The notes under the pieces are model-generated. The model was not told the origin of the DNA. It worked only from the letters and a program-made list of their open reading frames with translations, and did no database searches. From JACJWR01 sp964547485 (GTDB taxonomy: Bacteria; Actinomycetota; Actinomycetes; S36-B12; UBA10799), in contig CAZJNU010000004.1 of NCBI GenBank assembly GCA_964547485.1, positions 1 through 64,000 on the forward strand: a stretch of DNA of 64,000 bases, read 5' to 3'. Below, in pieces: positions 18,370 to 27,544 of the stretch. Each line of letters opens with the position of its first letter. Within the stretch, counting starts at the first letter, position 1. A program made the position numbers and the translations under genes.

Positions 18370-19781
18370 CGGGCGTCCGCCGGACACTGCTGCGTAGCCC
18401 GATCGCAGTCATCGTCGTCTTCCTGCTCGCCCGCGCGTTCGTCGCACTGGTGCCGTTCGGCCTGGCCGGCTACCCCGACGGGCACCTGGTCATCAATGAC
18501 GTCACCCTCTACTCCAGTTGGGCCTCCTGGCTGGTCGACGGTAGATTCCCCGCCGCCGACCCGATGTGGCAGTACCCACCGCTGGCCGGTCCGATATTTG
18601 CCCTCGGATCGATGCTCTACCCGAACCCCGATATCGGCTTCATGCTGCTGGCCTTCATCTTCGACTCGGTGACGATGGCGGCGCTGCTCATCGCCTACCG
18701 GCGCACCGGCAACCTGACGGGCGCATGGCTCTGGGCCTTGGCTGCAGTGATCATCGGACCCATCTTCCTGACCCGCTTCGATGTCATCCCCACTTCGCTA
18801 GCGGTGCTCGGCCTGCTGTTGCTGGCTCGCCCGCTGGCCTCAGGCGCATTGCTGGGGATAGGCGCAGCCATCAAGGTCTGGCCGGCGCTGGCCCTGGCCG
18901 CGGTACCACGGCGACGGCTCCCGTTGGCATTGGCGGGAGCGGCGGCAGCAGCCATCGTGGCGGTGACCGGTGTCTGGTTATGGGCCGGCGACGACTCCTT
19001 CACATTTCTCCGAGGGCAATCCAAGCGCGGGCTGCAACTCGAATCGGTCGGGGCGATTCCCTTCGTGATCGCGCATTCCCTCGGCGCACCGGTCGAAACC
19101 ACCTACCGGTACGGCTCGATGGAGATCAGCTCTGCTGGTACAGGGTTCGCAGCCTTGGTCGTGAGTGTGCTGGGACTGGCAGCCCTGGGCGCGCTGGCAG
19201 TTGCGCGACTATCCGGTCGACTCGAGCGCGCGGCTGGACCCGACGTGGCGCTCACCGCGGTCGCGATCTCGGTGGTGGCCAGCAGGGTGTTCTCCCCGCA
19301 ATACATGATTTGGTTGCTCGGCATCGGCGCCGTCTGCCTGACCTGGCGCGAGACTCGGATGCGTAGCCCGATACTGCTGTTGGTCATCGCGGCCCTACTT
19401 GCCCAGGTGTTGTATCCCCCGCTCTACAGCGATCTGGTCACCGGCGGTGTCGTGGCTACCGTCTTGCAGGTGCTGCGGGTGGCACTGGTGCTGGCGGCCA
19501 CGGTGTTGGCGCTGCGCGCCCTCTGGCAGACAAGTCGGTCAAGAACTCCGCGCGCTCGTCACGCCGACGGTGGTGGGACATCGGCCACCGGTGCCGAGGC
19601 GCTGTCCGGGTCGACCCCGGCCAGTAGGTCCACCAGCCGCGCGGAAATGGCATCCCAGCGCCAACTCGACTCGATCCAGGATCGACCACGGGCACCCATT
19701 TCGCGGGCTGCCACCGGGTTGGACAGCAACTCCACAATACGGTCGGCAGCGGCCACGGGGTCACCTCCCGGCACCACGTAG
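18366..19781 (+). CDS. GT87-family polyprenol-phosphate-mannose mannosyltransferase-like protein
   Basis: This 471-residue membrane protein has a GT-C/GT87 pattern: an early NDVTLYSSWASWLVDG loop with acidic residues, WQYPPLAGPIF, TRFDVIPT, and IKVWPALALA between helices. Such enzymes transfer mannose from polyprenyl-phosphate-mannose to lipoglycans at the outer membrane face (from memory, Rv2181 is the syntenic mycobacterial relative). ATG 18366 overlaps the previous stop. The last helix ends near residue 390. The remaining charged, Ser/Thr/Arg-rich tail of about 75 residues is encoded antisense to the 3' end of pimB. Confidence 0.8.
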   Translation: MTGVRRTLLRSPIAVIVVFLLARAFVALVPFGLAGYPDGHLVINDVTLYSSWASWLVDGRFPAADPMWQYPPLAGPIFALGSMLYPNPDIGFMLLAFIFDSVTMAALLIAYRRTGNLTGAWLWALAAVIIGPIFLTRFDVIPTSLAVLGLLLLARPLASGALLGIGAAIKVWPALALAAVPRRRLPLALAGAAAAAIVAVTGVWLWAGDDSFTFLRGQSKRGLQLESVGAIPFVIAHSLGAPVETTYRYGSMEISSAGTGFAALVVSVLGLAALGALAVARLSGRLERAAGPDVALTAVAISVVASRVFSPQYMIWLLGIGAVCLTWRETRMRSPILLLVIAALLAQVLYPPLYSDLVTGGVVATVLQVLRVALVLAATVLALRALWQTSRSRTPRARHADGGGTSATGAEALSGSTPASRSTSRAEMASQRQLDSIQDRPRAPISRAATGLDSNSTIRSAAATGSPPGTT

Positions 19782-20749
19782 CCGGTCTCGCCGTCGAGCA
19801 CTGCGTCGGGCGCACCACCACTGTCGCCGGCCACCACCGGCAGCCCGGTGGCACTGGCCTCCAGATACACGATTCCCAAGCCTTCGACGTCCAGCCCTCG
19901 GTTGCGTGTCCGACACGGCATTGCGAACACGTCCCCAGCCCCATAGTGGGCGGGTAGCTCCGCCCATCTGACCGTGCCCGTCAACACAACGTCACCTGCG
20001 AGGCCGCGATCAGTCACGGCCCGCTCGAGGGTGGCTCGGTAGGGGCCACCACCGACAATCAGCAGGGCGGCGTCGGGTACCCGGCGCTGGATCAGCGGCC
20101 ACGCGTCGATCAGGGTGTCCTGCCCCTTGCGCGCCATCAGCCGAGACACGCAGACCACCACTGGACGGTCGAGCAGCCCGTATCGGGCCCGAATCTCACG
20201 GCCGGCGGCCTGATTGTCTGGCGAGAAGAGTTCGTCGTCCACCCCGGGCACAAGTCGCCGCATCCGAGCCGCCGCAGCTGGCGACAGCGCGGAGGCGATC
20301 CTGGAACGGGTGTACTCGCCGAGATAGGTGACCGTCTCGACCCGATCGCCGATCGCACGAACAACCTGCCTGGCAGCGGGAAGTCCCGCCCAGCCGGCTT
20401 CGTGGCCGTGGGTCAGCGCCACGATTCTCTCGACCCCGGCGGACCGCAGTCGGTTAGCCATCAGGGCGAGTGGCGCCGCGGCGCCGAACAGCACCCGTTC
20501 GCATTCGTATTCCCGCACCAGCTGCTCGGCCCGGCGCCACACCATCGGTTCCGGCAGCATCAACGACGTTCGGTGTCGCACGATCGGGAACGGCTGATCG
20601 GCATCGAACTGCGCGGCTCCCTGCCAGGAAGGGGCGTAGACGACCACCGAATCGGGATCCATCCGCGACACAAGCCCGTGGACGAAGGCCTGGATGCCGC
20701 CAGCCCGCGGCGGGTAGTCATTCGTGACGACCAACGTGCGCTGGACCAC
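19559..20749 (-). CDS. pimB: GT4 glycosyltransferase, PimB-type mannosyltransferase
   Basis: This 396-residue GT-B enzyme begins TLVVTNDYPPRAGGIQAFVH, the hallmark of actinobacterial PimB'-like GDP-mannose-dependent mannosyltransferases acting on phosphatidylinositol mono-mannoside. The C-terminal domain carries VCVSRLMARKGQDTLI, the donor site EGLGIVYLEASATGLPV, and GGAPDAV. GTG 20749 starts 9 bp after the NlpC/P60 stop, so both are in one leftward operon. The 3' 223 bp overlap the convergent GT87 frame. Position beside NlpC/P60 matches Rv2188c-Rv2190c from memory. A different alpha-mannosyl acceptor cannot be excluded. Confidence 0.88.
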   Translation of the reverse strand: MVQRTLVVTNDYPPRAGGIQAFVHGLVSRMDPDSVVVYAPSWQGAAQFDADQPFPIVRHRTSLMLPEPMVWRRAEQLVREYECERVLFGAAAPLALMANRLRSAGVERIVALTHGHEAGWAGLPAARQVVRAIGDRVETVTYLGEYTRSRIASALSPAAAARMRRLVPGVDDELFSPDNQAAGREIRARYGLLDRPVVVCVSRLMARKGQDTLIDAWPLIQRRVPDAALLIVGGGPYRATLERAVTDRGLAGDVVLTGTVRWAELPAHYGAGDVFAMPCRTRNRGLDVEGLGIVYLEASATGLPVVAGDSGGAPDAVLDGETGYVVPGGDPVAAADRIVELLSNPVAAREMGARGRSWIESSWRWDAISARLVDLLAGVDPDSASAPVADVPPPSA

Positions 20750-20758
20750 TCGGATGCC

Positions 20759-21850
20759 CTAGCCGACCGATGGTCGCGATGCCGCCACGAGATTGGACTG
20801 CCAGTAGCCAGCCAGGTCGGACACGATCACTCCGGCACCCGGATTCGCAGCCTGCACCACCTTGCCGTTGCCGATGTACAGCCCCACATGCTGCTCGATC
20901 GAGTAGAAGTACAGCAGATCACCTGCCTGGATCGAGGCCAGCGGCACCGGCGTCGTCTCCGAGTACTGCGAGCCGGAATAGTGCGTCAGCGCGACGCCTG
21001 CCTGGGCCCAGGCAGCACGGGTGAGGCCGCTGCAATCGAAACTGTTCGGACCCGGTGCACCCCAGACGTAGGGCTTACCCACCTGCGCCAGCGCATAGGC
21101 AATCACACGTTGGACAGCCTCGCTGGCATTCGCCGGCGGGTTCAGCAGGGTCAGCAACTCGGACTGGTCGGCCGATCCATACGGGTCGAGCATCCCGTCG
21201 GCCACCGTGATACTGGCCGCGAGCTGCTGTCGCCGCAGAGTCTCCAGCCGCACCCTCTCCGCCTGCTTGAGTTGGCTGAGCAGAGCCCGGGCGTCGGCGA
21301 CCTTCTCGCGGGCGGCCTCATTCTGAAGTCGCATCTCGTTGGCCGCCTTCTTCAACCGGATGGTCTCTCGACCAACGGCCGCCTGCGCTTTCTGCAACTT
21401 CACCGCCGACGCGCGCGCATTGTTCAGCACCCCGCTCTGGCTGGCGGTCGCCGTGCTGAGTTCATCCAACCGGGCCAGGAAGCCGGCAGGGTCGTCCAGG
21501 GTGAATGCCAACACAGCCCCATGGAAACCGCCGTTGACGTACAACTCTCGCGCCAACTGCTGCAAGCCTCGCTGCTGGCGGGCCAACTCAATCCGGGCCC
21601 GAGTCGCCTGCCGACGGAAAAGTCCGAGCCGGTCCAGGGACCGGGAGAGTGCGACTCGCGCGCCGTTGGCCTGCTCGCCGGCCTTGGCTGACTCCATCTG
21701 CAGGGCAGCGATCTGAGCGGTCACCCGATCTACGTCGGCCTTGTCGGCCGCGACCGGAGAAGCCACGAGACCGCCTAGCAGACCACAGGTCAGCGCTGCC
21801 ACCGCGACAACCCGGACTGTTGGGCGACGCCGAAGACTCTGTCCTCCCAT
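20759..21850 (-). CDS. secreted NlpC/P60 peptidoglycan endopeptidase (RipA/RipC-like)
   Basis: This 363-residue protein has a Sec signal peptide (VVAVAALTCGLLGGLVASPVAA-type, cleaved near residue 35). Two long coiled-coil segments (about 36-125 and 150-215) follow, then a C-terminal NlpC/P60 domain with Cys in NSFDCSGLTRAAW and His in SIEQHVGLYIGNG. It would cleave D-Glu-mDAP stem-peptide bonds in cell division or remodelling, with the coiled coil as an autoinhibitory or FtsX-contacting region. GGAGG precedes the ATG. It lies immediately upstream of pimB. Confidence 0.92.
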   Translation of the reverse strand: MGGQSLRRRPTVRVVAVAALTCGLLGGLVASPVAADKADVDRVTAQIAALQMESAKAGEQANGARVALSRSLDRLGLFRRQATRARIELARQQRGLQQLARELYVNGGFHGAVLAFTLDDPAGFLARLDELSTATASQSGVLNNARASAVKLQKAQAAVGRETIRLKKAANEMRLQNEAAREKVADARALLSQLKQAERVRLETLRRQQLAASITVADGMLDPYGSADQSELLTLLNPPANASEAVQRVIAYALAQVGKPYVWGAPGPNSFDCSGLTRAAWAQAGVALTHYSGSQYSETTPVPLASIQAGDLLYFYSIEQHVGLYIGNGKVVQAANPGAGVIVSDLAGYWQSNLVAASRPSVG

Positions 21851-22122
21851 AGGACCTCCCAGTTAGTTGGTCGCTTCCCTCGAACGGTCAGGACTCACAC
21901 GCGCGCGCACCATCGCCACACGGTTCTGGCTGGCTCGCCGTAGCCCTGCTCGCCCACGAGGAATCCTCGACACAAGCGGGGCGTCAGCAAATTCCTCGCG
22001 AAACACCCTGCCAATGCTGATCGTTCTCTGTCCGAGATGGTATCCCACGAACGTGCCCAGGCGGCACCAGAAGAGCAGAGCCTGTGGATGGCATGCCCAG
22101 CGCGTGGACGGCAACTGACCGG

Positions 22123-22467
22123 CTAGTGCGGTGGCCTGCCCGCTCCGCGCGACAGGCCGCCGGCGGAGGGCCCCGGCACCAACCTCAAGTGCGGCACCAA
22201 ACCGGACTCCGCGAGCACCTCCAATGCCCGCTGCTCCTCGGGTTCCCACTCATGATCGGGTGGTCCCAGCAGAACCGAGACGACGCAGTCGCCACACGCC
22301 TGCGGACGCACCTGACAGGAATCACAGTCGATCAGCAGCGGCTGACCCTCCTGCCCGTCGGCCAGACCGTCGTCGGCCAGCGGCACCTCGTTGGCGGGCA
22401 CCTGCCCAGGGCCAGGTCGGCTGTAGCCGCTGTATCGCGGATTTGGGTACGGGGCTGGGCCTGCCAT
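22123..22467 (-). CDS. small conserved Cys-containing protein
   Basis: This 114-residue protein has a Pro/Tyr/Gly-rich N-terminus followed by LLIDCDSCQVRPQACGDCVV, with four Cys in a metal-binding arrangement. A helix (EQRALEVLAESGLVPHLRL) and a Gly/Arg tail follow. AGGAGGAG precedes ATG 22467, which rules out the longer frame. Relatives occur near NlpC/P60 genes in many actinobacteria as hypothetical proteins. Zinc binding is inferred; function is unknown. Confidence 0.75.
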   Translation of the reverse strand: MAGPAPYPNPRYSGYSRPGPGQVPANEVPLADDGLADGQEGQPLLIDCDSCQVRPQACGDCVVSVLLGPPDHEWEPEEQRALEVLAESGLVPHLRLVPGPSAGGLSRGAGRPPH

Positions 22468-22543
22468 CAGATCTCCTCCTCGCGGACGGGTCCGCTCTGT
22501 CGACGCCGACGAGTCGGTAGTTGCCGACCCGCTGCTGACGACG

Positions 22544-23740
22544 CTAGGAGGTACCTCCGACAATTCCACTCGACCGTAGCCCGGCGACCTCGCCAGCTGA
22601 GACTCCCAGTTGACCCAACAGCCGTTCGGCGTCCGCGCCCAACCTCGACAGACCGGTCGGCGCTGTCACCTCCGGTAGCCACGGCACGGCCCGGACGACG
22701 GGAACCTCGCGCCCGTCTGCCAGCCTCGCGCTGACCACCACTCCCCGATCCACCGCATTCGGCTCGGAGAATGCCTCAGCAAGGTTGTTCACCGGTGTCA
22801 CACAGGTGTCGGCCGGTCCGAGTAGAGCTGCCCAGTCATCCCGGCTGCGAGTGGCGAAGACCGCCGCCAGTTCGTCTCGCAACTCCTGCTGCCGCGCCAG
22901 GTCGTACTGCCACGATGAAAGGTCCGGGCGTCCGAGGACGTCACACATGCGCCCGAAGAACTTCGATTCCAGCCCGCCGACGGCCAGCCAACCGTCGTCT
23001 GCGCATCGGTACACGCCGTAGCAGGCGAGCGCTCCGGTGAGCATGTCCGGAGTGGCAGGCAGCGTCCCGTTACCGGCCGCAAGGTGCCCAGCGGCGAGTC
23101 CGGTGAACGCCAGCGCACTGTCCGACATCGCGACATTGGCCCGATAGCCAGCCGAACCGCTGCCCACCGACCGCAGCCCCGCCAGCACGGCCAAGGCCGC
23201 CTGCAAACCGGAGGCGAGGTCTGCGACCGTCACAGCAGGCATCACCGGAGCGCCAGCGGTATCGGTGGTGAGCGAAAGCAGCCCGGCCAGGGACTGGGCG
23301 TTCAGATCGTGCGCGGCGAGAGCCGAATCGGGGCCACCCTCCCCAAACGCAGTGATGCTGACGTGCACCAGCGTCGGATTCACCGCGGCCAACTCCGCGG
23401 CGCCGAGCCCCAACCGATCCAGCACACCCGGCCGGAAGGAGTCCACCAGGACCTCGGACTCAGCCACCAATCGGAGCAGTAACTGCTGGGCCTCCGACCG
23501 CTTGAGGTCCAGCGAAAGGGACCCCTTGCCGCGGTTCAGGACGAGGTCGGGCCCCGACTCGGAGGTGCTTGCCAGCGGCGGAGCATACCTTGTCCCATCG
23601 CCCGCAGCGTCTTCAATCTTGATGACCTCAGCACCCAGCCCGGACAGCACCAGGGTCGCGTAGTTGCCGGGCAGCAGCCGGGTCAGATCGAGTACCCGTA
23701 CACCGGTCAATACCGGTGCTGCCGGCTGTAATCCAGTCAT
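22544..23740 (-). CDS. CaiB/BaiF family (family III) CoA-transferase
   Basis: This 398-residue protein has the family III start GVRVLDLTRLLPGNYATLVL, then AEVIKIED, the LDLKRSEAQQLL segment, and the active-site Asp region AAHDLNAQSL. The domain is complete. It resembles alpha-methylacyl-CoA racemase and related enzymes, so both racemase and CoA-transferase activities are possible. Its ATG overlaps the stop of the zinc-ribbon gene as ATGA. Confidence 0.87.
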   Translation of the reverse strand: MTGLQPAAPVLTGVRVLDLTRLLPGNYATLVLSGLGAEVIKIEDAAGDGTRYAPPLASTSESGPDLVLNRGKGSLSLDLKRSEAQQLLLRLVAESEVLVDSFRPGVLDRLGLGAAELAAVNPTLVHVSITAFGEGGPDSALAAHDLNAQSLAGLLSLTTDTAGAPVMPAVTVADLASGLQAALAVLAGLRSVGSGSAGYRANVAMSDSALAFTGLAAGHLAAGNGTLPATPDMLTGALACYGVYRCADDGWLAVGGLESKFFGRMCDVLGRPDLSSWQYDLARQQELRDELAAVFATRSRDDWAALLGPADTCVTPVNNLAEAFSEPNAVDRGVVVSARLADGREVPVVRAVPWLPEVTAPTGLSRLGADAERLLGQLGVSAGEVAGLRSSGIVGGTS

Positions 23741-24027
23741 CGGCCGAGGATCTCCTCAGCTGGACCACCGACACCGGGCCGGGCAACCAACTCGATCGAA
23801 TCGGTTGCCCCGCACCAACGACAGCCGACTGCTTCCACCGTGTCCGCCAACACCTGCGACTGCTCGACCGTCCAGCGGCCAGCGAGGTCGAAGTGCCAGT
23901 ACTGCTGGACCCGGGTGGACCGGGTGACGTCAAACCGAGTCAGGTTGCCGCAGCGGGTGCACCGCCACCTACTGGTGTCGTCGGGTAGTTCAGTCACGGC
24001 TGGCCTCCATTCGTGCGCGACAGGCAT
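23737..24027 (-). CDS. small zinc-ribbon protein
   Basis: This protein of about 96 residues has two knuckles, CTRCGN and CRWCGA, separated by about 48 residues. Between them lies the aromatic VQQYWHFDLAG segment. The start is uncertain: ATG 24027, or GTG 24066 upstream. It is coupled to the CoA-transferase by ATGA. No specific function is recognised; a metal-binding regulator or adaptor is possible. Confidence 0.68.
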   Translation of the reverse strand: MPVAHEWRPAVTELPDDTSRWRCTRCGNLTRFDVTRSTRVQQYWHFDLAGRWTVEQSQVLADTVEAVGCRWCGATDSIELVARPGVGGPAEEILGR

Positions 24028-24136
24028 CCCTTGCCGACGGACCTCCGATGTCCGTGCCCGCCCCACCCTCGAACCTTAGCCGGGCCTCCCGCGAGCCAAC
24101 ACGTAACTGTCGGTGGCGGCGTCTAGCGTCTCCGAT

Positions 24137-25840
24137 ATGGCAACCATCGCCGTGCAGACCACGCTGGACGACCTCGGTACCCCGCTGCGTGACGTCACCT
24201 TTTGCGTGGTCGATCTGGAGACCACCGGTGGCCGTGCCGACGACCTGGGCATCACCGAGATCGGCGCCGTCAGCGTGCGCGGCGGCGAAATCCTCGGTGA
24301 GTTCCAAACGCTGGTCAACCCGGGCGTGCCGATCCCTGCGTTCATCTCCATGCTGACCGGAATCACCGATGCCCGCGTGGCCGACGCGCCCCGACTGGCG
24401 ACTGCTTTCCCTGCACTGTTGGAGTTCCTCGCTGGCTCGGTACTGGTCGCCCACAACGCGCCGTACGACCTCGGATATCTGCGGGCGGCGGCGGCCGGAC
24501 TGCACTATCCATGGCCCAACCCGACCTCGGTCGATACCGCCGTGCTGGCCCGGCGGATCCTGCCGCGCGGAGAGGTACCCAACAACAAACTGGCGACCCT
24601 CGCACAGCATTTCCGGGCGAGTACTCGGCCCACCCACCGTGCATTGGACGATGCCAGGGCGACAGTCGATGTGCTGCACGCACTGCTGGAGCGGGTGGGA
24701 CCGCTCGGTGTGCACTCGTTAGAGGAGTTGGTCAGCTACTCCAGCAAGGTGACTAGCCACCAGCGGCGGAAGCGACACTTGGCAGACGGACTGCCGGCCT
24801 GCCCGGGCGTCTACGTGTTCGTCGACGATCGCGGAGAATCCCTCTACGTGGGCACCTCCCGCAACATTCGCAAACGCGTGCGCAACTACTTCACAGCCAG
24901 TGAACGCCGGAGCCGGATGGCGGAGATGGTCGGACTGGCGACCGCGGTGACACCTATCCCGTGCGCCTCACAGCTCGAGGCCGCGGTCAGGGAGCTACGG
25001 CTGATCGCCGACCGTAAGCCGCGCTACAACCGGCGTTCCCGCCACCCTGAGCGCGCCTGGTGGTTGAAACTGACCGCCGAGCACGCCCCTCGACTGTCGC
25101 TGGTTCGGTCAATCCGAGACGATGCCGACTTGGGTGCGCGCTACATCGGGCCGATGTCCAGACGCGCTGCGGTGGAAGCCGCCGAGGTGGTCGCAATCGC
25201 GACGTCGCTGCGGACGTGCACCACCCGACTGACCGAGGCGAGCCGAGAAACCCCGTGCGCCCTGGCTGAACTGGGACGATGCGCCGCACCGTGCAGCGGG
25301 CCGGAGGCGCATGCCGAGTATCAACCCAGCGTCGAAGCCGCGCGGGCCGCCCTGGCCGATTCGCCGTCGATCGTGACGTCAGCGGTGATGACCAAGATCG
25401 GTGTTCTCAGCGCACGCGAGCAGTTCGAGGAGGCCGGCCAGTGGCGGGATCGGTGGCACAGTTTCCTGCGGGCAGCTGACCGTGCCCAGAATCATCGTGC
25501 CCTTGCGGCCACCGGTCAGCTGGTCGCGGCCGAACCCGACGATCGGGGCGGCTGGACTGTGCATGTCGTCCGGCATGGGCGACTCGCCGGTGTCGCCGCC
25601 TGCCCCCGAGGCGCAGACCCCCGAGCCACCGTCGCGGCAGCGGTCGCCACGGCTGAGCACGTCGAGCCACCCGCGACGTCGCTGGTGGCATGCCTACCTG
25701 CCGAAGCCGACCTCATCCTCCGCTGGCTACAGCGACCCGGGATTCGGCTGGTGTCCGCCGACCAAGGGTGGTGCCTGCCGATTGACGGCGCCGGCCGCGA
25801 ACTGTGGCGGACTCAGCCCGCCCGGGATGCCGCGGTCTGA
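24137..25840 (+). CDS. DEDDh 3'-5' exonuclease fused to a GIY-YIG (UvrC-like) nuclease domain
   Basis: This 567-residue fusion has an N-terminal DnaQ-like exonuclease (about 20-190) with DEDD motifs VVDLETTGG, VAHNAPYDLGYL and HRALDDARATVD. A UvrC-type GIY-YIG domain follows (about 210-300): GVYVFV, SLYVGTSRNIRKRV, and ELRLIADRKPRYNRR. The C-terminal region has UvrC-like CTTRLTEASRETPCALAELGRC. It is probably a DNA-repair or DNA-processing nuclease. From memory the same fusion occurs as Rv2191 beside trpD in mycobacteria. Its last 28 bp overlap the convergent trpD gene. Confidence 0.88.
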   Translation: MATIAVQTTLDDLGTPLRDVTFCVVDLETTGGRADDLGITEIGAVSVRGGEILGEFQTLVNPGVPIPAFISMLTGITDARVADAPRLATAFPALLEFLAGSVLVAHNAPYDLGYLRAAAAGLHYPWPNPTSVDTAVLARRILPRGEVPNNKLATLAQHFRASTRPTHRALDDARATVDVLHALLERVGPLGVHSLEELVSYSSKVTSHQRRKRHLADGLPACPGVYVFVDDRGESLYVGTSRNIRKRVRNYFTASERRSRMAEMVGLATAVTPIPCASQLEAAVRELRLIADRKPRYNRRSRHPERAWWLKLTAEHAPRLSLVRSIRDDADLGARYIGPMSRRAAVEAAEVVAIATSLRTCTTRLTEASRETPCALAELGRCAAPCSGPEAHAEYQPSVEAARAALADSPSIVTSAVMTKIGVLSAREQFEEAGQWRDRWHSFLRAADRAQNHRALAATGQLVAAEPDDRGGWTVHVVRHGRLAGVAACPRGADPRATVAAAVATAEHVEPPATSLVACLPAEADLILRWLQRPGIRLVSADQGWCLPIDGAGRELWRTQPARDAAV

Positions 25841-26910
25841 GACCGCTCCACCCAGGCAGCGAGTTTTCGGCTGGCCGCACCAGAGTCGATCGCCTCGGTG
25901 ACGACTGGCAGCGCCGCTGCGATCCGCGCTTCGGCACCCAATCCAACATCTCCGAATCGCGCTGTGCCACCGGCGGCGTCCCAGACGACCATTGCCGCCG
26001 CGGCGTTCAAGAGCACGGCTGCCCGGACGGCAGCCAGCGACCCCTCGCTGCCGCCGGCTAATACCCGCCGGGCGACCTCGGCGTTGTTCAGCGCATCGCC
26101 GCCGCGCAGGTCCGCCGGGTCATGGTTGGCCAGGCCGACAGCCGTGGGGGCCACCGTGAAACCGCGAACGCCGTCGGCGGGCGAGGTGACGTCCCACACC
26201 TCCGAAGTCGTGCCGACCGTCAACTCGTCCAGGCCGTCCTCACCACGCACCACCAGCGCCGACAGTCCGCGGCCGGCAAAGACCTCCGCCATCAACGGCG
26301 CCAGCCGTCGGTCGGCCACTCCCAACATCGACGCCGCCGGCCGAGCGGGATTCGACAGCGGCCCCAGGATGTTGAACACCGTCGGGATACCCAACTCCTT
26401 CCGGGTCGGACCCGCGAACCGCATCGCCGGGTGGAATACCGGCGCGAAGCAGAATCCGATGCCGACGGCCTCGACGCACTCCCGCACCCCGTCGGCAGCA
26501 AGATCGATCCGCACTCCGAACGCCTCCAGCACGTCCGCCGAACCACAGGCAGAGGACGCGGCCCGATTTCCGTGCTTGACCACCACCGCGCCAGCTGCCG
26601 CCGCGACAATCGCGGCGATCGTGGAGATGTTGACAGTGTTGGCCTGATCGCCGCCAGTACCCACCACGTCCAGCGCCGGTCCGTCGATCGTCAGCGGCAC
26701 GGCATGGTCGAGCATCGCCGCCACCAACCCGGAGACCTCTACCGAAGTCTCCCCCTTGGCCCGCAGGCCCACGACAAGAGCGGCGATCTGGGCCGATGTT
26801 GCCCGGCCCTCAACAATCTCAGACATCGCCGCCCGGCAGGTCTCGGCGTCAAGGTCGTCGCCCGCCAGCAGTCGGGCCAGCAGGTCTGGCCAGTGGAAAG
26901 CCAGGCTCAC
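25813..26910 (-). CDS. trpD: anthranilate phosphoribosyltransferase
   Basis: This 365-residue TrpD would join anthranilate and PRPP to give phosphoribosylanthranilate in tryptophan synthesis. The GTGGD PRPP motif is present (DVVGTGGDQANTVNIST), then KHGNRAASSACGSADVLEAFG, and the C-terminal EDGLDELT. GTG 26910 overlaps the upstream receiver-like gene stop (GTGA). It is solitary, not in a trp operon, as in many actinobacteria. Confidence 0.94.
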   Translation of the reverse strand: MSLAFHWPDLLARLLAGDDLDAETCRAAMSEIVEGRATSAQIAALVVGLRAKGETSVEVSGLVAAMLDHAVPLTIDGPALDVVGTGGDQANTVNISTIAAIVAAAAGAVVVKHGNRAASSACGSADVLEAFGVRIDLAADGVRECVEAVGIGFCFAPVFHPAMRFAGPTRKELGIPTVFNILGPLSNPARPAASMLGVADRRLAPLMAEVFAGRGLSALVVRGEDGLDELTVGTTSEVWDVTSPADGVRGFTVAPTAVGLANHDPADLRGGDALNNAEVARRVLAGGSEGSLAAVRAAVLLNAAAAMVVWDAAGGTARFGDVGLGAEARIAAALPVVTEAIDSGAASRKLAAWVERSQTAASRAG

Positions 26911-27329
26911 GCGGAAACGGCCCGTGCGGCCTGGCCGGCGCGCAGAAGCTGCACAGCCGCGGACGCCAGTTCATACGGTGACACCGGCCGCGGCACGACC
27001 GCGTCGGCTCGTGACCAGGTGGCCAGCCACGCATCCTGCGGCCGCCCGGTGAGGATCAGGATCGGCGGGCAGCGAAAGATTTCGTCCTTGAGTTGCCGGG
27101 CGATACCCATCCCGCCCGGCTGAGCCTCCCCGTCGAGGATCGCCAACGCGACATCACCGGCATCCATAGCCCGCACGGTCGCCGCCTCGGTGGCGAAATC
27201 CGCAATGGCCAACTCCGGCAGGTCCGGCGCCGGCCGCCGACCCAGGGACGTGTGCACAAGGTCACGCACCTCGCGATCACTGCTGTAGACGACCACCCGC
27301 AGCGGAAGCTCGACCTGCTCGGAATCCAT
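26907..27329 (-). CDS. receiver-like protein without output domain, coupled to trpD
   Basis: This 140-residue protein has the CheY-like alternating pattern: VVVYSSDREVRDLV, a candidate phosphoacceptor in LAILDGEAQPGG, LILTGRP, and VVPRPVSPYEL. The usual conserved Lys before Pro is Arg here, so standard phosphorylation signalling may be altered. ATG 27329 gives a normal receiver length; an upstream extension to 27353 is unlikely. It overlaps trpD. A similar gene next to trpD or the qcr cluster occurs in other actinobacteria from memory. Confidence 0.7.
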   Translation of the reverse strand: MDSEQVELPLRVVVYSSDREVRDLVHTSLGRRPAPDLPELAIADFATEAATVRAMDAGDVALAILDGEAQPGGMGIARQLKDEIFRCPPILILTGRPQDAWLATWSRADAVVPRPVSPYELASAAVQLLRAGQAARAVSA

Positions 27330-27544
27330 GACTCTCCTCAGCTTCCACGCCAACCCGGAATAGTTCGGCGCTGGTTCGGTTCGCGACTACCTCGGATGCT
27401 ACCGGCTGGGACGCGGTTGTTACCGCCAGATCGGCCCCGCCAACCTGCCCGACCCGTCGGTCTCGAAGGCATTCATGGCTGGCCGAGCGAAAAAGTTGCC
27501 CGAGTCGGGGGGTCGAACTGTGTTCGGCAGCATTACCTGCCAGA

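Noticed and set aside
20402..21691. 429-codon plus-strand frame
   Set aside because: Antisense to pimB and NlpC/P60, whose motifs are complete; composition typical of a shadow frame.
21851..22122. possible c-di-AMP riboswitch before the NlpC/P60 gene
   Set aside because: Such riboswitches are common before these genes, but I found none of the conserved core sequences in this spacer on the minus strand.
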